64,000 bases of DNA from 2-12-FULL-35-15 sp036386835 (GTDB taxonomy: Bacteria > Bacteroidota > Bacteroidia > 2-12-FULL-35-15). The first letter of the stretch is position 1, and every line of letters begins with the position of its first letter. Under the pieces are notes generated by a model. It did not search any database, had not been told where the DNA came from, and was given only the letters and a program-made list of their open reading frames with translations. Made by a program: the position numbers and the translations under genes. The stretch is from positions 131,210 to 195,209 of the forward strand of contig DASVUX010000034.1 of NCBI GenBank assembly GCA_036386835.1, in the 5' to 3' direction. Positions 33,920 through 43,205 of the stretch are shown in pieces.

Positions 33920-35167
33920 TTAATTTGACCTGATGGCTTCCACCGGATCTAGCTGTGAGGCACCGTAAGCGGGTACAAAGCCTGATACAACCCCAATCAG
34001 GATGGATATTGTAAAACCAAGTATAATATTCGACCTGGTGAGTGTGATCTCCATTCCTACCGAATCCCCGGCCGCCAGAGTCAGGAGATAAACGATCAGC
34101 AAGCCGATCATCCCACCGATCACAGACAAAAACACCGATTCAAAAAGAAACTGCATCAGGATAAAATAATTCCTGGCTCCAAGTGATTTCTGGATCCCGA
34201 TAATATTAGTACGTTCCTTGACCGAAACAAACATGATGTTGGCGATCCCGAACCCGCCCACAAGGATTGAGAATCCCCCGATGATCCAGCCGGCAATGCC
34301 CACAACATTAAATAGATCGTCAAACACGTTGGATATAATGCTGGTCTGGTTTAATGCAAAATCAACCTCTTCCAAAGGGGAAAGGCGTCTCCTTGAACGC
34401 ATCAGCCCGGTTAATTCACTGATAAGTTCTTCATTGCTGATGCCTGGTTTTGCCCGGACCATGATTTGAGGGTCCAGGTCTTCGTCATTAATATCAATAA
34501 TGCTTTTCGCGTAATTAACGGGGATGAGGATCTGGGTGTCGGGACTGCCTCCAAGGATGCTTTCGCCTTCTTTTTTGAAGACACCGATCACCATGACTTT
34601 TGCACCCCGCACCTTTATTGTTTGCCCGATCGGGCTCTGGTGAGGAAAAAGTGCTTTTGCCAGCACATCACCGATCACACCCACGGGCCTGCCGGAAGCA
34701 GATTCAATCTCGGTAAAATACCGGCCGTCCGCAATTTCGAAGTTCTTTACACGGTCGTATTGATGGGAAGCACATATTACACTCACATTCTCAATGCTGC
34801 TGCTCTGGTATTTAACAGTGGCATTGCCCGCCACGATGAAGGCTGCGGATTGTGCGCCATCACAGTTCTCAAGGACGTAATCCAGTTCTTTGTATTTAGG
34901 GAGCGGCCGGTTCAGGTATTTCCACCAAGGATAATCAGGTCCACCGCCTTCCCAGGGCCATTTCTGAATAAAAACAACATCATCTCCAAGGCTCTGGACG
35001 CTTTTCCGCAGATTTTGCTCCAGGGAATCCACAATGGTAAAAACCATGATAACGGCAAAGATCCCTATCGTTATCCCCAATAAAGAAAGCACGGAGCGAA
35101 GCTTGTTGCCCACAAGCGCCTGGAATGCGAAAACGATACTTTCTTTGAATAAGCTCCAGAAAACCAA
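33920..35167 (-). CDS. MacB-type ABC transporter permease
   Basis: A FtsX/MacB-like permease. The frame is open to ATG 35239, but I prefer TTG 35167 (415 residues): it is followed by the family's usual N-terminus FWSLFKESIVFAFQALVGNKLRS, and an exact -7 box lies at 35198-35205 inside the longer version. The protein has one N-terminal helix (LGITIGIFAVIMVFTIVDSL), a large periplasmic domain (~residues 50-270) and three C-terminal helices containing KERTNIIGIQKSLGA and the final GFVPAYGASQLDPVEAIRS. No ATPase or membrane-fusion gene is adjacent, so partners are elsewhere. The substrate is unknown. Confidence 0.88.
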   Translation of the reverse strand: MVFWSLFKESIVFAFQALVGNKLRSVLSLLGITIGIFAVIMVFTIVDSLEQNLRKSVQSLGDDVVFIQKWPWEGGGPDYPWWKYLNRPLPKYKELDYVLENCDGAQSAAFIVAGNATVKYQSSSIENVSVICASHQYDRVKNFEIADGRYFTEIESASGRPVGVIGDVLAKALFPHQSPIGQTIKVRGAKVMVIGVFKKEGESILGGSPDTQILIPVNYAKSIIDINDEDLDPQIMVRAKPGISNEELISELTGLMRSRRRLSPLEEVDFALNQTSIISNVFDDLFNVVGIAGWIIGGFSILVGGFGIANIMFVSVKERTNIIGIQKSLGARNYFILMQFLFESVFLSVIGGMIGLLIVYLLTLAAGDSVGMEITLTRSNIILGFTISILIGVVSGFVPAYGASQLDPVEAIRSN

Positions 35168-35197
35168 AACGTTTTTTTTTAAATGGAAATTTGATTG

Positions 35198-35205
35198 CAA
35201 ATGTA
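35198..35205 (-). promoter_or_regulatory. -7 promoter box for the ABC permease
   Basis: Minus-strand TACATTTG, exact match to TAnnTTTG and identical to the cysC and CASTOR-like boxes. It lies 31 bases above TTG 35167 and supports that start. Confidence 0.5.
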
Positions 35206-35342
35206 TCAAAAAATCAGTGAAGAAATGCAGTGTGATCATGTCTGGGAAATCTGTCTTTTTCAGGTCTTTCTGTCGGTCTTATTAACAAAAAAAACATTTA
35301 TCAACAAAGTATGTTTAAGTCCTTTGCCATCTTTTAAATTGA

Positions 35343-35350
35343 TACTTTTG
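35343..35350 (+). promoter_or_regulatory. -7 promoter box for purH
   Basis: TACTTTTG (exact) with a TTTG at 35323-35326, 16 bases upstream, as a -33 candidate. It predicts a leader of about 17 bases. Confidence 0.55.
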
Positions 35351-35372
35351 CTGGAGAAATTTTATATAGCTT

Positions 35373-36899
35373 ATGAGCGGATTAAAAAAGATCAAGAATG
35401 CACTGATCTCGGTATATTACAAAGACAATCTTGAGCCGGTGATTCATCAGTTGAACGCTCTCGGAGTGAAGATCTACAGTACCGGCGGGACACAGGAATT
35501 TATTGAGAAGCTTGGTGTAAGCGTTATCCCGGTGGAATCCCTCACATCTTATCCTTCGATCCTGGGAGGAAGAGTTAAAACACTGCATCCTAAAATATTT
35601 GGCGGGATCCTGAGCAGGCGCGAGCTTGAAAGTGATCTGGCACAGCTGGAAGAATACGAGATTCCTGAAATTGACCTTGTGATCGTTGATCTTTATCCGT
35701 TTGAAGAGACCGTGGCTTCGGGTGCGGCAGAGCAGGCTATAATTGAAAAGATCGATATCGGGGGGATTTCACTGATCCGTGCCGCTGCAAAGAACTTTAA
35801 GGATGTGATCATTGTGCCTTCCAAAAATGAATATACTTTCCTTCATGATACTATCCTGTCGGCCCAAAAGGGGGAATCTTCCCTGGCAGACAGGAAATTG
35901 CTGGCAGGAAAGGCTTTTAACGTTTCCTCCCATTACGATACAGCTATCTTCAATTATTTTAACGGTGGTGAAACTGTAGCATTCAAGCAGAGCGTTCAGA
36001 ATGCCAAAGTTCTTCGCTATGGCGAAAATCCGCATCAAAAGGGAGTATTCTATGGGAAGCTTGAGGATATGTTCACCCAGTTCAGCGGTAAGGAATTATC
36101 TTACAACAACCTTCTTGATGTTGATGCTGCGGTAAGCCTTATTGCAGAATTTAAAGAAACTACATTTGCCATCCTGAAGCACAACAATGCATGCGGGATC
36201 GCTTCACGCAGCAACCTGGTGGATGCCTGGAAAGCAGCCCTGGCGGGTGATCCGACAAGCGCATTTGGAGGGGTGCTGATAACCAATGCAGCTGTGGATG
36301 CTGCGGCTGCCGATGAAATAAACAAGCTTTTCTTTGAGGTAATTATTGCGCCATCTTTCGATGCAAAAGCGCTGGAAGTTTTAAAGTCGAAACCAAACAG
36401 GATTATTCTTCAGCAAAAGGAAACAAAACTGGCGGCAAAGTCGTTTCGCACCTTGTTGAACGGTGTGATCGAGCAGGACAAAGATCTGAAAACGGAAACG
36501 GCAGCGGATATGCAGACAGTTACTGCAGCTGCTCCAAATGAAAAAGAGTTAAAAGATCTTGTATTTGCGAATAAGATCGTGAAGCATACCAAATCAAATA
36601 CGATTGTCCTGGCGAAGGACGGGCAGCTGCTTGCCAGCGGTGTAGGTCAAACCTCGCGTGTTGATGCATTAAAGCAGGCGATCGTTAAAGCAGAGAATTT
36701 TGGCTTTAGCCTGAAAGGTGCGGTAATGGCCTCTGACGCGTTCTTTCCTTTTCCTGATTGTGTGGAGATCGCACATAAAGCGGGGATTTCAGCAGTAATC
36801 CAGCCGGGAGGATCCATCAAGGATAAAGATTCGATCGCGTATTGTGATGCTAACGGGGTGTCGATGGTTATGACAGGCACACGTCATTTTAAACATTAA
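35373..36899 (+). CDS. purH: AICAR transformylase / IMP cyclohydrolase
   Basis: Bifunctional enzyme of the last two steps of purine synthesis: formylation of AICAR with 10-formyl-tetrahydrofolate, then ring closure to IMP. The 508-residue protein has the MGS-like cyclohydrolase domain first (ALISVYYKDNLEPVI, STGGTQEFIEKLG, GGRVKTLHPKIFGGIL; about 1-190) and then the transformylase domain with LKHNNACGIA and the C-terminal KDKDSIAYCDANGVSMVMTGTRHFKH. Length and ends are typical. It is followed by a hairpin and then the mre genes; whether they share a transcript is not clear. Confidence 0.97.
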   Translation: MSGLKKIKNALISVYYKDNLEPVIHQLNALGVKIYSTGGTQEFIEKLGVSVIPVESLTSYPSILGGRVKTLHPKIFGGILSRRELESDLAQLEEYEIPEIDLVIVDLYPFEETVASGAAEQAIIEKIDIGGISLIRAAAKNFKDVIIVPSKNEYTFLHDTILSAQKGESSLADRKLLAGKAFNVSSHYDTAIFNYFNGGETVAFKQSVQNAKVLRYGENPHQKGVFYGKLEDMFTQFSGKELSYNNLLDVDAAVSLIAEFKETTFAILKHNNACGIASRSNLVDAWKAALAGDPTSAFGGVLITNAAVDAAAADEINKLFFEVIIAPSFDAKALEVLKSKPNRIILQQKETKLAAKSFRTLLNGVIEQDKDLKTETAADMQTVTAAAPNEKELKDLVFANKIVKHTKSNTIVLAKDGQLLASGVGQTSRVDALKQAIVKAENFGFSLKGAVMASDAFFPFPDCVEIAHKAGISAVIQPGGSIKDKDSIAYCDANGVSMVMTGTRHFKH

Positions 36900-36908
36900 T
36901 TGAATCAG

Positions 36909-36947
36909 ATTAAGGCTTTAATTATTCAGGATCCAAGCCTTAATTTA
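36909..36947 (+). terminator. hairpin after purH
   Basis: A perfect 10-bp stem (ATTAAGGCTT 36909-36918, AAGCCTTAAT 36935-36944) with a 16-base loop and only three T after it. It may be a weak terminator or an mRNA-stability element. Confidence 0.5.
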
Positions 36948-37015
36948 AAAAGATATAAATAACGATGCAGGAATTCAAATCCTAAATTCCAACATCCTGA
37001 ATCTAAAAATCAAGT

Positions 37016-38038
37016 ATGGGTTTATTTAACTTTTTAACACAGGAAATCGCGATTGACTTGGGAACAGCCAACACGCTTATCATTCATAATGATAAAGTAG
37101 TGGTGGATGAACCGAGTATTGTTGCAGTCGACAGGATGACAGGCCGTGTAATTGCTGTTGGAAAGCAGGCAATGCAAATGCATGGTAAAACACATGAGAA
37201 CATTAAGACCATCCGTCCGTTAAAAGATGGGGTAATCGCGGATTTCCATGCCGCAGAGCACATGATCAGGGGAATGATCAAAATGATCAACCCGGGGAGA
37301 AAATTATTTCAACCATCCTTAAAGATGGTTATTTGCATTCCTTCCGGGATCACAGAGGTAGAGAAGCGTGCGGTTCGTGACAGTGCGGAACATGCAGGCG
37401 GTAAGGAAGTTTATCTTATTCACGAGCCGATGGCGGCTGCGATCGGTATCGGCATTGACGTTGAAGAGCCGATGGGAAACATGATCATTGATATCGGGGG
37501 TGGTACAAGTGAAATTGCGGTTATAGCCCTTGGTGGGATTGTGTGTGATAAGTCAATCCGGATTGCGGGTGATGAGTTTACCTCGAACATAGAAGAGTAC
37601 ATGAGAAGGCAGCATAACATCCTTATCGGGGAACGTTCTGCGGAGCGTGTGAAGATTGAGGTGGGAGCAGCGATGACTGAAATTGACAATCCACCGCCTG
37701 ATTATGCCGTTCATGGCCGGGACTTAATGACCGGGATCCCGAAAGAGATTTATGTTTCATACGTTGAGATCGCACATGCACTTGATAAATCAATTTCAAA
37801 AGTTGAAGAAGCTATTCTCAATGCACTTGAGATGACACCACCAGAATTATCAGCGGATATTTTCCGTACGGGTATTTATTTGGCAGGTGGCGGCTCGATG
37901 CTCCGTGGATTAGATAAGCGCATATCTCTTAAAACAAAGTTACCAGTTCACATTGCAGAAGATCCGCTTAGGGCTGTTGCCCGCGGAACCGGTATTGCAT
38001 TAAAGAATGTAGACAAGTTCCCTTTCCTGATGAAATAA
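37016..38038 (+). CDS. mreB: rod-shape actin homologue MreB
   Basis: MreB forms membrane-bound filaments that guide lateral wall synthesis. The 340-residue protein has the actin-fold nucleotide motifs: DLGTANTLI (phosphate 1, residues ~14-22), IDIGGGTSEIAVI (phosphate 2) and LAGGGSMLRGLD (adenosine), and an N-terminal hydrophobic MGLFNFLTQE that can bind membrane. It starts the rod operon mreB-mreC-mreD-PBP2-PBP2-rodA. It is separated from mreC by 81 bp containing a long hairpin, which may set MreB output above that of the membrane proteins. Confidence 0.98.
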   Translation: MGLFNFLTQEIAIDLGTANTLIIHNDKVVVDEPSIVAVDRMTGRVIAVGKQAMQMHGKTHENIKTIRPLKDGVIADFHAAEHMIRGMIKMINPGRKLFQPSLKMVICIPSGITEVEKRAVRDSAEHAGGKEVYLIHEPMAAAIGIGIDVEEPMGNMIIDIGGGTSEIAVIALGGIVCDKSIRIAGDEFTSNIEEYMRRQHNILIGERSAERVKIEVGAAMTEIDNPPPDYAVHGRDLMTGIPKEIYVSYVEIAHALDKSISKVEEAILNALEMTPPELSADIFRTGIYLAGGGSMLRGLDKRISLKTKLPVHIAEDPLRAVARGTGIALKNVDKFPFLMK

Positions 38039-38043
38039 TTTTT

Positions 38044-38089
38044 GAATTGTAGATTTTTAAAATTTCCGAATTTTAAAAATCTACGATTC
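38044..38089 (+). promoter_or_regulatory. 21-bp-stem hairpin between mreB and mreC
   Basis: Bases 38044-38064 pair with 38069-38089 around a TCCG tetraloop. Twenty of the 21 pairs are Watson-Crick and one (T48-G85) is a G-U wobble; the inner 16 pairs are perfect. There is no T tract after it, so a role in mRNA processing, stability or partial termination within the operon is more likely than a simple terminator. Confidence 0.8.
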
Positions 38090-38119
38090 TCCGAATCAAT
38101 AATTCACCAATTAATTTAA

Positions 38120-38959
38120 ATGCGTAACCTTCTTCTCTTCATTTGGAAACACTACTTCTTTTTTGTGTTCCTTATGCTTGAGACATACTGCATTTATCTG
38201 GTAGTTCAGCACAACTATTACCAGCACGCCAGCTTCATTAATTCTTCAAATAATTTATCCGCAGGGATCCTGAAAACTTCACAGGGTGTGGAAGATTATT
38301 TTTATCTCAAAAATGTAAATGAAATGCTTGCAAAGGAAAATGCAGAGCTTCGTTCACGTCTCCTTGAATCATACTCAATGGTCGTAAATGACTGGCGTAC
38401 CGTGGGTGACACTGTTTTAAGGCAAAAATATACATATACCAGTGCAAAGGTGGTAAACAACTCCACGAACAGGCGCAATAACTTTCTTACTCTTGATAAA
38501 GGTTCAAAGCAAGGTGTATCCAAGGATATGGCTGTAATCACTAATGCTGGGATAGTAGGACAGGTGAAAGATGTTTCTGAGAACTTTTGTACCGTTAAAT
38601 CAATGCTGCACAGCCAAAGCATAGTCAGCGCCAAAATTAAGAAGGACGGATCATACGGCCCGCTTACATGGGATGGGGAGAATTTTGAATATGTAACCCT
38701 TCGCGATATACCTACCCATGTCAGGCTTGTTAAAGGGGATACAATTGTTACAAGTCCGTACTCAATTACTTTCCCGGAGAATATCCGGATAGGGACCGTT
38801 GAAAGTTTCGTGCGGAAGTCAGGTGAATATTTTTATACCGTAAAAGTAAGGCTGCTTACAGATTTCAAGAAGCTGACGCATGTTTATATTGTAGAGAACA
38901 AATTGAAAAAAGAACAGCAGGATCTGGAACAAAAATCAGAGGCTGATAACAAAGAATAA
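38120..38959 (+). CDS. mreC: rod-shape protein MreC
   Basis: MreC is the bitopic elongasome protein that activates PBP2. The 279-residue protein has one N-terminal helix (about 9-29), a coiled coil (about 60-88, NEMLAKENAELRSRLLES) and the beta-rich periplasmic domain with LDKGSKQGVSKDMAVITNAGIVGQV, typical of the family. The C-terminal ~20 residues are a charged, Glu/Lys/Gln-rich tail. It lies between mreB and mreD. Confidence 0.95.
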   Translation: MRNLLLFIWKHYFFFVFLMLETYCIYLVVQHNYYQHASFINSSNNLSAGILKTSQGVEDYFYLKNVNEMLAKENAELRSRLLESYSMVVNDWRTVGDTVLRQKYTYTSAKVVNNSTNRRNNFLTLDKGSKQGVSKDMAVITNAGIVGQVKDVSENFCTVKSMLHSQSIVSAKIKKDGSYGPLTWDGENFEYVTLRDIPTHVRLVKGDTIVTSPYSITFPENIRIGTVESFVRKSGEYFYTVKVRLLTDFKKLTHVYIVENKLKKEQQDLEQKSEADNKE

Positions 38960-38962
38960 GTT

Positions 38963-39481
38963 GTGATAAACGAAATACTCAGAAATATAATCAGGTTTAT
39001 CGGGCTCGTCCTTGTACAGGTTCTTATCGTAAAGAATATTGAGCTGGGCCGTTTCATAAATCCTTTTGTGTATGTGCTGTTCCTTATTATACTTCCTTTT
39101 GAAACCCCGAAATGGTCGTTGCTTTTCATTTCATTTATTTTAGGAATAACTATCGATATGTTCTATGATACAGCCGGGCTTCACGCGGCAGCTTGTGTGG
39201 TGATGGGTTATATACGCCCGGGGATATTAAAACTTTTCTCTCCCCGTGACGGATATGAGTCCGGTACGCAGCCTACTGTACAATATCTCGGGATCCCATG
39301 GTTCCTTTCTTATGCAGGGATCCTGGTCCTTGCCCATCATCTTGTTTTATTCTATATGGAGATATTCAGGTTCTCTGAATTTTTTTCAACTTTCTTCCGC
39401 GCGCTGATCAGCGCAGTGTCCACGATCATACTTATTGTCGTGATCCAGTATCTGTTCAACCGTAAAAAAGAACAGGAATAA
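38963..39481 (+). CDS. mreD: rod-shape protein MreD
   Basis: A 172-residue membrane protein of the elongasome with about five helices, starting at GTG 38963, 3 bp after mreC. Motifs seen in Bacteroidota MreD include PFVYVLFLIILPFETPKW and LGITIDMFYDTAGLHAAACVVMGYIRP. The stop codon overlaps the ATG of the first PBP2 gene by one base (TAATG), so translation is probably coupled. Confidence 0.93.
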   Translation: MINEILRNIIRFIGLVLVQVLIVKNIELGRFINPFVYVLFLIILPFETPKWSLLFISFILGITIDMFYDTAGLHAAACVVMGYIRPGILKLFSPRDGYESGTQPTVQYLGIPWFLSYAGILVLAHHLVLFYMEIFRFSEFFSTFFRALISAVSTIILIVVIQYLFNRKKEQE

Positions 39482-41346
39482 TGAACCAGCTGGCAGACAG
39501 GAAATATCTTATTATCGGTGTCTTCGTATTAGTTGGCCTGATGTACATCGCCAGGTTGTTTTATATCCAGGTGATTGATGACAGCTATAAACTGGATGCG
39601 AATAACCAGGCTTTCCGTTACAATACCGAGTATCCTGTCAGAGGCTATATATATGACCGGAATAATAAGCTCCTTGTATATAATGAAGCGGCTTATGACC
39701 TGATGGTGCTCCCAAAGAATATCAGTAAAACAGATTTTGATACGGCAGGTTTCTGTGAGCTGATGGGGATTACAAAAGAAATGTTTCTGAAGAAAATGAA
39801 GAAGGCTATCCAGGCCCCTAATTCTCCCAGGAAGGAATCTGTTTTTGAAAAACAGCTATCCCCGAAGGATTACGCTTCCATCCAGGAGCGGCTTTACCGT
39901 TATCGCGGGTTTACGGTGCAATCCAGGACACTTAGAAAATATCCGTACAAAATAGCAGCACACATGCTGGGGTACATCGGGGAAGCAGATAAGAACACCA
40001 CAGAACGGGATCCTTATTATAAAGAAGGTGATTATCTCGGGATCAGCGGAATAGAAAAAACATATGAGAAAGCACTTCGTGGAAAGAAGGGCTTACGCAT
40101 TATGATGGTGGATGTGCACAACCGCGAAAAAGGAAGTTATATGAACGGCTTGTATGATACCATGGCAATTCCCGGTAAACCCCTCACCACTACACTTGAT
40201 GCTGAGCTCCAGCAATATGCTGAACAGCTGATGCAGAATAAGATCGGCAGTGTTGTAGCAATTGATCCGGGAACAGGCGAGATCCTTGCCATTGTTACCA
40301 GCCCTACGTATGATCCGAACCTTCTTGTAGGCCGGGCCCGGAATAAGAATTTCGCTAAACTGTCACTTGACAGTATCGGCAAGCCCCTGTTCAACCGCTC
40401 AACGATGGCTTCCTATCCTCCGGGGTCTACTTTTAAGCTGGTGATGTCAGTAATAGGAATGCATGAAGGAGTGTTGGAAGCATCTACACGTTATCCCTGC
40501 GCAAGAGGTTATCCTCCGCTTGGCGGCCGCCCCAAATGCCATCCGCACGGGTCACCGATGGATCTTCATGGGGCAATCGGAACATCCTGTAACTCCTATT
40601 TTTCCTACGTATTTAAAAGTGTGATCGATGACAGGAAATTTCATGACACCTATAAAGCATACGCTAATTGGAGAGAAACTGCCATGAGCTTTTGTCTTGG
40701 TGTTAAAACCGGGTCTGACCTGGCGAATGAGCTCCGCGGGAATGTTCCGAGTATTAAGTATTACGATAAAGTTTTTGGCAAGGGTTCATGGAAGGCCTCA
40801 ACAGTTATCTCACTGGGAATCGGCCAGGCAGAGATGGGAATCACCCCGCTCCAGAATGCTAACCTCTGTGCGATCATTGCAAACAAAGGCTGGTATTATA
40901 CTCCGCATATTGTCAAGGCAATCGGTGGAGATCCCAATGATACGCTTCTCGCAAGGTTTAAAGTGAAAAATTACACGAAGATCACAGATACTTCCATATA
41001 TAACGAGGTGATCCGGGGAATGATAAAAGTGGTGGAAAGCGGTACTGCAGCATCATTGAAGATCGAAGGGATCCCGTATTGCGCGAAAACGGGAACTGCG
41101 CAGAATCCACACGGGAAGGACCACTCGGTATTTGTTTGTTTTGCGCCTGTTGAAAACCCTAAAATTGCTGTGGGGATATTAATAGAGAATGCTGGTTTCG
41201 GCTCCACCTGGGCCGGCCCGATTGCGCGGCTTATGATGGAAAAATATCTGAAAGGCAAGATCACCCGTCCTGACCTCGAAAAACGAATGCTTGAAGCGGA
41301 CCTCATACATAAAGGAAAAGTTACTGCAGAAGCTGCACCTCATTAG
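39481..41346 (+). CDS. mrdA: penicillin-binding protein 2, copy 1
   Basis: Class B transpeptidase that cross-links peptidoglycan with RodA during elongation. The 621-residue protein has an N-terminal anchor (about 9-30), the pedestal domain with RGYIYDRNNKLLVYN, and a transpeptidase domain with STFK at 316-319, SCN at 369-371 and KTG at 536-538, all intact. A second, nearly collinear PBP2 gene begins 9 bp downstream. Both copies align without gaps and are about 80% identical over the first 330 residues by hand count. Confidence 0.97.
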   Translation: MNQLADRKYLIIGVFVLVGLMYIARLFYIQVIDDSYKLDANNQAFRYNTEYPVRGYIYDRNNKLLVYNEAAYDLMVLPKNISKTDFDTAGFCELMGITKEMFLKKMKKAIQAPNSPRKESVFEKQLSPKDYASIQERLYRYRGFTVQSRTLRKYPYKIAAHMLGYIGEADKNTTERDPYYKEGDYLGISGIEKTYEKALRGKKGLRIMMVDVHNREKGSYMNGLYDTMAIPGKPLTTTLDAELQQYAEQLMQNKIGSVVAIDPGTGEILAIVTSPTYDPNLLVGRARNKNFAKLSLDSIGKPLFNRSTMASYPPGSTFKLVMSVIGMHEGVLEASTRYPCARGYPPLGGRPKCHPHGSPMDLHGAIGTSCNSYFSYVFKSVIDDRKFHDTYKAYANWRETAMSFCLGVKTGSDLANELRGNVPSIKYYDKVFGKGSWKASTVISLGIGQAEMGITPLQNANLCAIIANKGWYYTPHIVKAIGGDPNDTLLARFKVKNYTKITDTSIYNEVIRGMIKVVESGTAASLKIEGIPYCAKTGTAQNPHGKDHSVFVCFAPVENPKIAVGILIENAGFGSTWAGPIARLMMEKYLKGKITRPDLEKRMLEADLIHKGKVTAEAAPH

Positions 41347-41354
41347 TTAAAACC

Positions 41355-43205
41355 TTGGATCTTTTCAAAGAAAAAAAATTTCTGCTGATCGGAATATTTG
41401 TCCTGGTAGGGCTTTTGTTCATTGCCCGCCTTTTTTATATCCAGGTAATTGATGACAGCTATAAACTGGATGCAAATAACCAGGCTTTTCGTTATAAGAC
41501 GGAATTTCCCGCTCGCGGTTATATCTATGACCGGAACAATAGGCTGTTAGTTTATAATGAAGCCGCGTATGACCTGATGGTACTGCCGAAAGAGATCAGC
41601 CGGTCCGATTTTGATACAGCAGGTTTTTGTGACCTTGTAGGAATTACAAAAGATGTTTTTCTGAAGAAAATGAAAAAAGCGGTGCAGGCCCCGAATTCTC
41701 CCCGAAAAGAATCGGTTTTTGAAAAGCAGCTGTCCCCCCGCGATTTTGCGTCTATCCAGGAACGGCTTTTCAGGTACAAGGGTTTCACTGTCCAGCCAAG
41801 AACATTGCGAAAGTACCCGAACAAAACTGCTGCCCACCTCCTGGGATATATCGGGGAAGCTGACAAGCATGTTACGGCTAAAGATGCCTATTACAAAGAA
41901 GGTGATCATCTTGGCATCAGCGGAATAGAGAAGACATACGAAAAAGTGCTTAGGGGTAGAAAGGGAATGCATATTATGATGGTGGATGTTCATAACAGGG
42001 AAAAGGGCCGTTATATGGATGGTTTGTATGATACGGCAGCAATACCCGGAAAATCACTCACCACCACATTGGATCTCGATCTTCAATTGTATGCGGAATT
42101 ATTGATGCAGAATAAATCGGGGAGCGCTGTTGCAATAGACCCGAAGACAGGGGAAATCCTTGCGCTGGTTACAAGTCCGGGTTATGATCCGAACCTCCTG
42201 GTGGGAAGACAAAGGAATAAAAATTTTGCTGCACTATCACAGGATACGCTTGCCGATCCTTTATACAACCGTGCAACTATGGCCTCTTACCCGCCGGGGT
42301 CAACATTTAAACTGGTTATGGCGCTGATCGGCCAGCAGATGGGAGTCCTGGGTACCGGAACGCGTTACCCGTGTGCAAATGGATATCCCTTAATGGGTGG
42401 ACGGCCTGCCTGTCATCCTCATGGCTCGCCTTTGGCGCTTGAACAGGCAATAGGCGCTTCCTGCAATTCATACTTTTCTTTTGTTTTTAAAAGTGTGATC
42501 GAGGATAAAAAATTTAGCGATATCTATAAAGCGTATGCTAACTGGAGAGAAATGGTGATGAGCTTTAACATGGGCCAGCGGACAGGTTCTGACCTGGCAA
42601 ATGAATTGAAAGGGAATGTTCCCAGCATAAAGTATTATGATAAGGTTTTTGGCACAAAGGCATGGAAAGCGAGCAATGTGATCTCGCTTGGTATCGGACA
42701 GGCCGAGTTGCTGGTAACACCACTTCAGAATGCGAATATTGTTGCCATCATAGCCAATAAGGGCTGGTACTATACACCGCACATTGTGAAAGCAATCGGG
42801 GGAAATGAGAATGATTCAACCCTGCAGAGATTTAAGGTAAAACATTATACAAAAGTTACCGATCCCGCTGTTTACTCAACCGTGATCAGCGGGATGAGTG
42901 ATGCGGTAGAGTCGGGGACGGCACATTCATTAAAGATCAAAGACATTGAATATTGTGCAAAGACGGGTACAGCAGAGAACCCTCATGGAAAATCACATTC
43001 CGTTTTTGTGGCATTTGCTCCAAAAGAGGACCCGAAGATCGCAATTGCGGTAATGGTGGAAAATGCAGGTGCAGGTGCACGGTATGCCGGACCTGTTGCA
43101 ACACTGATGATTGAAAAATATTTGACCGGAAAAATCAGCCGCCCTGATTTAGAAAAACGTATAATTGAAGAAAATTTAATTTCAGCTAAAATTGAGAGAA
43201 AGTAA
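41355..43205 (+). CDS. penicillin-binding protein 2, copy 2 (tandem duplicate)
   Basis: A 616-residue class B PBP starting at TTG 41355. It has the same architecture and residue numbering as copy 1: STFK 316-319, SCN 369-371 and a C-terminal KTG in CAKTGTAENPHGK, so it should be an active transpeptidase. Differences from copy 1 cluster in the first ten residues and in loops of the transpeptidase domain (for example FAALSQDTLADPL against FAKLSLDSIGKPL). It overlaps the rodA start by 14 bp. It probably arose by tandem duplication and was kept, perhaps for division of labour, dosage or beta-lactam tolerance (inference). Confidence 0.96.
   Translation: MDLFKEKKFLLIGIFVLVGLLFIARLFYIQVIDDSYKLDANNQAFRYKTEFPARGYIYDRNNRLLVYNEAAYDLMVLPKEISRSDFDTAGFCDLVGITKDVFLKKMKKAVQAPNSPRKESVFEKQLSPRDFASIQERLFRYKGFTVQPRTLRKYPNKTAAHLLGYIGEADKHVTAKDAYYKEGDHLGISGIEKTYEKVLRGRKGMHIMMVDVHNREKGRYMDGLYDTAAIPGKSLTTTLDLDLQLYAELLMQNKSGSAVAIDPKTGEILALVTSPGYDPNLLVGRQRNKNFAALSQDTLADPLYNRATMASYPPGSTFKLVMALIGQQMGVLGTGTRYPCANGYPLMGGRPACHPHGSPLALEQAIGASCNSYFSFVFKSVIEDKKFSDIYKAYANWREMVMSFNMGQRTGSDLANELKGNVPSIKYYDKVFGTKAWKASNVISLGIGQAELLVTPLQNANIVAIIANKGWYYTPHIVKAIGGNENDSTLQRFKVKHYTKVTDPAVYSTVISGMSDAVESGTAHSLKIKDIEYCAKTGTAENPHGKSHSVFVAFAPKEDPKIAIAVMVENAGAGARYAGPVATLMIEKYLTGKISRPDLEKRIIEENLISAKIERK

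Noticed and set aside
34466..35083. 205-codon plus-strand frame inside the ABC permease
   Set aside because: Entirely antisense to a conserved permease; no family features.
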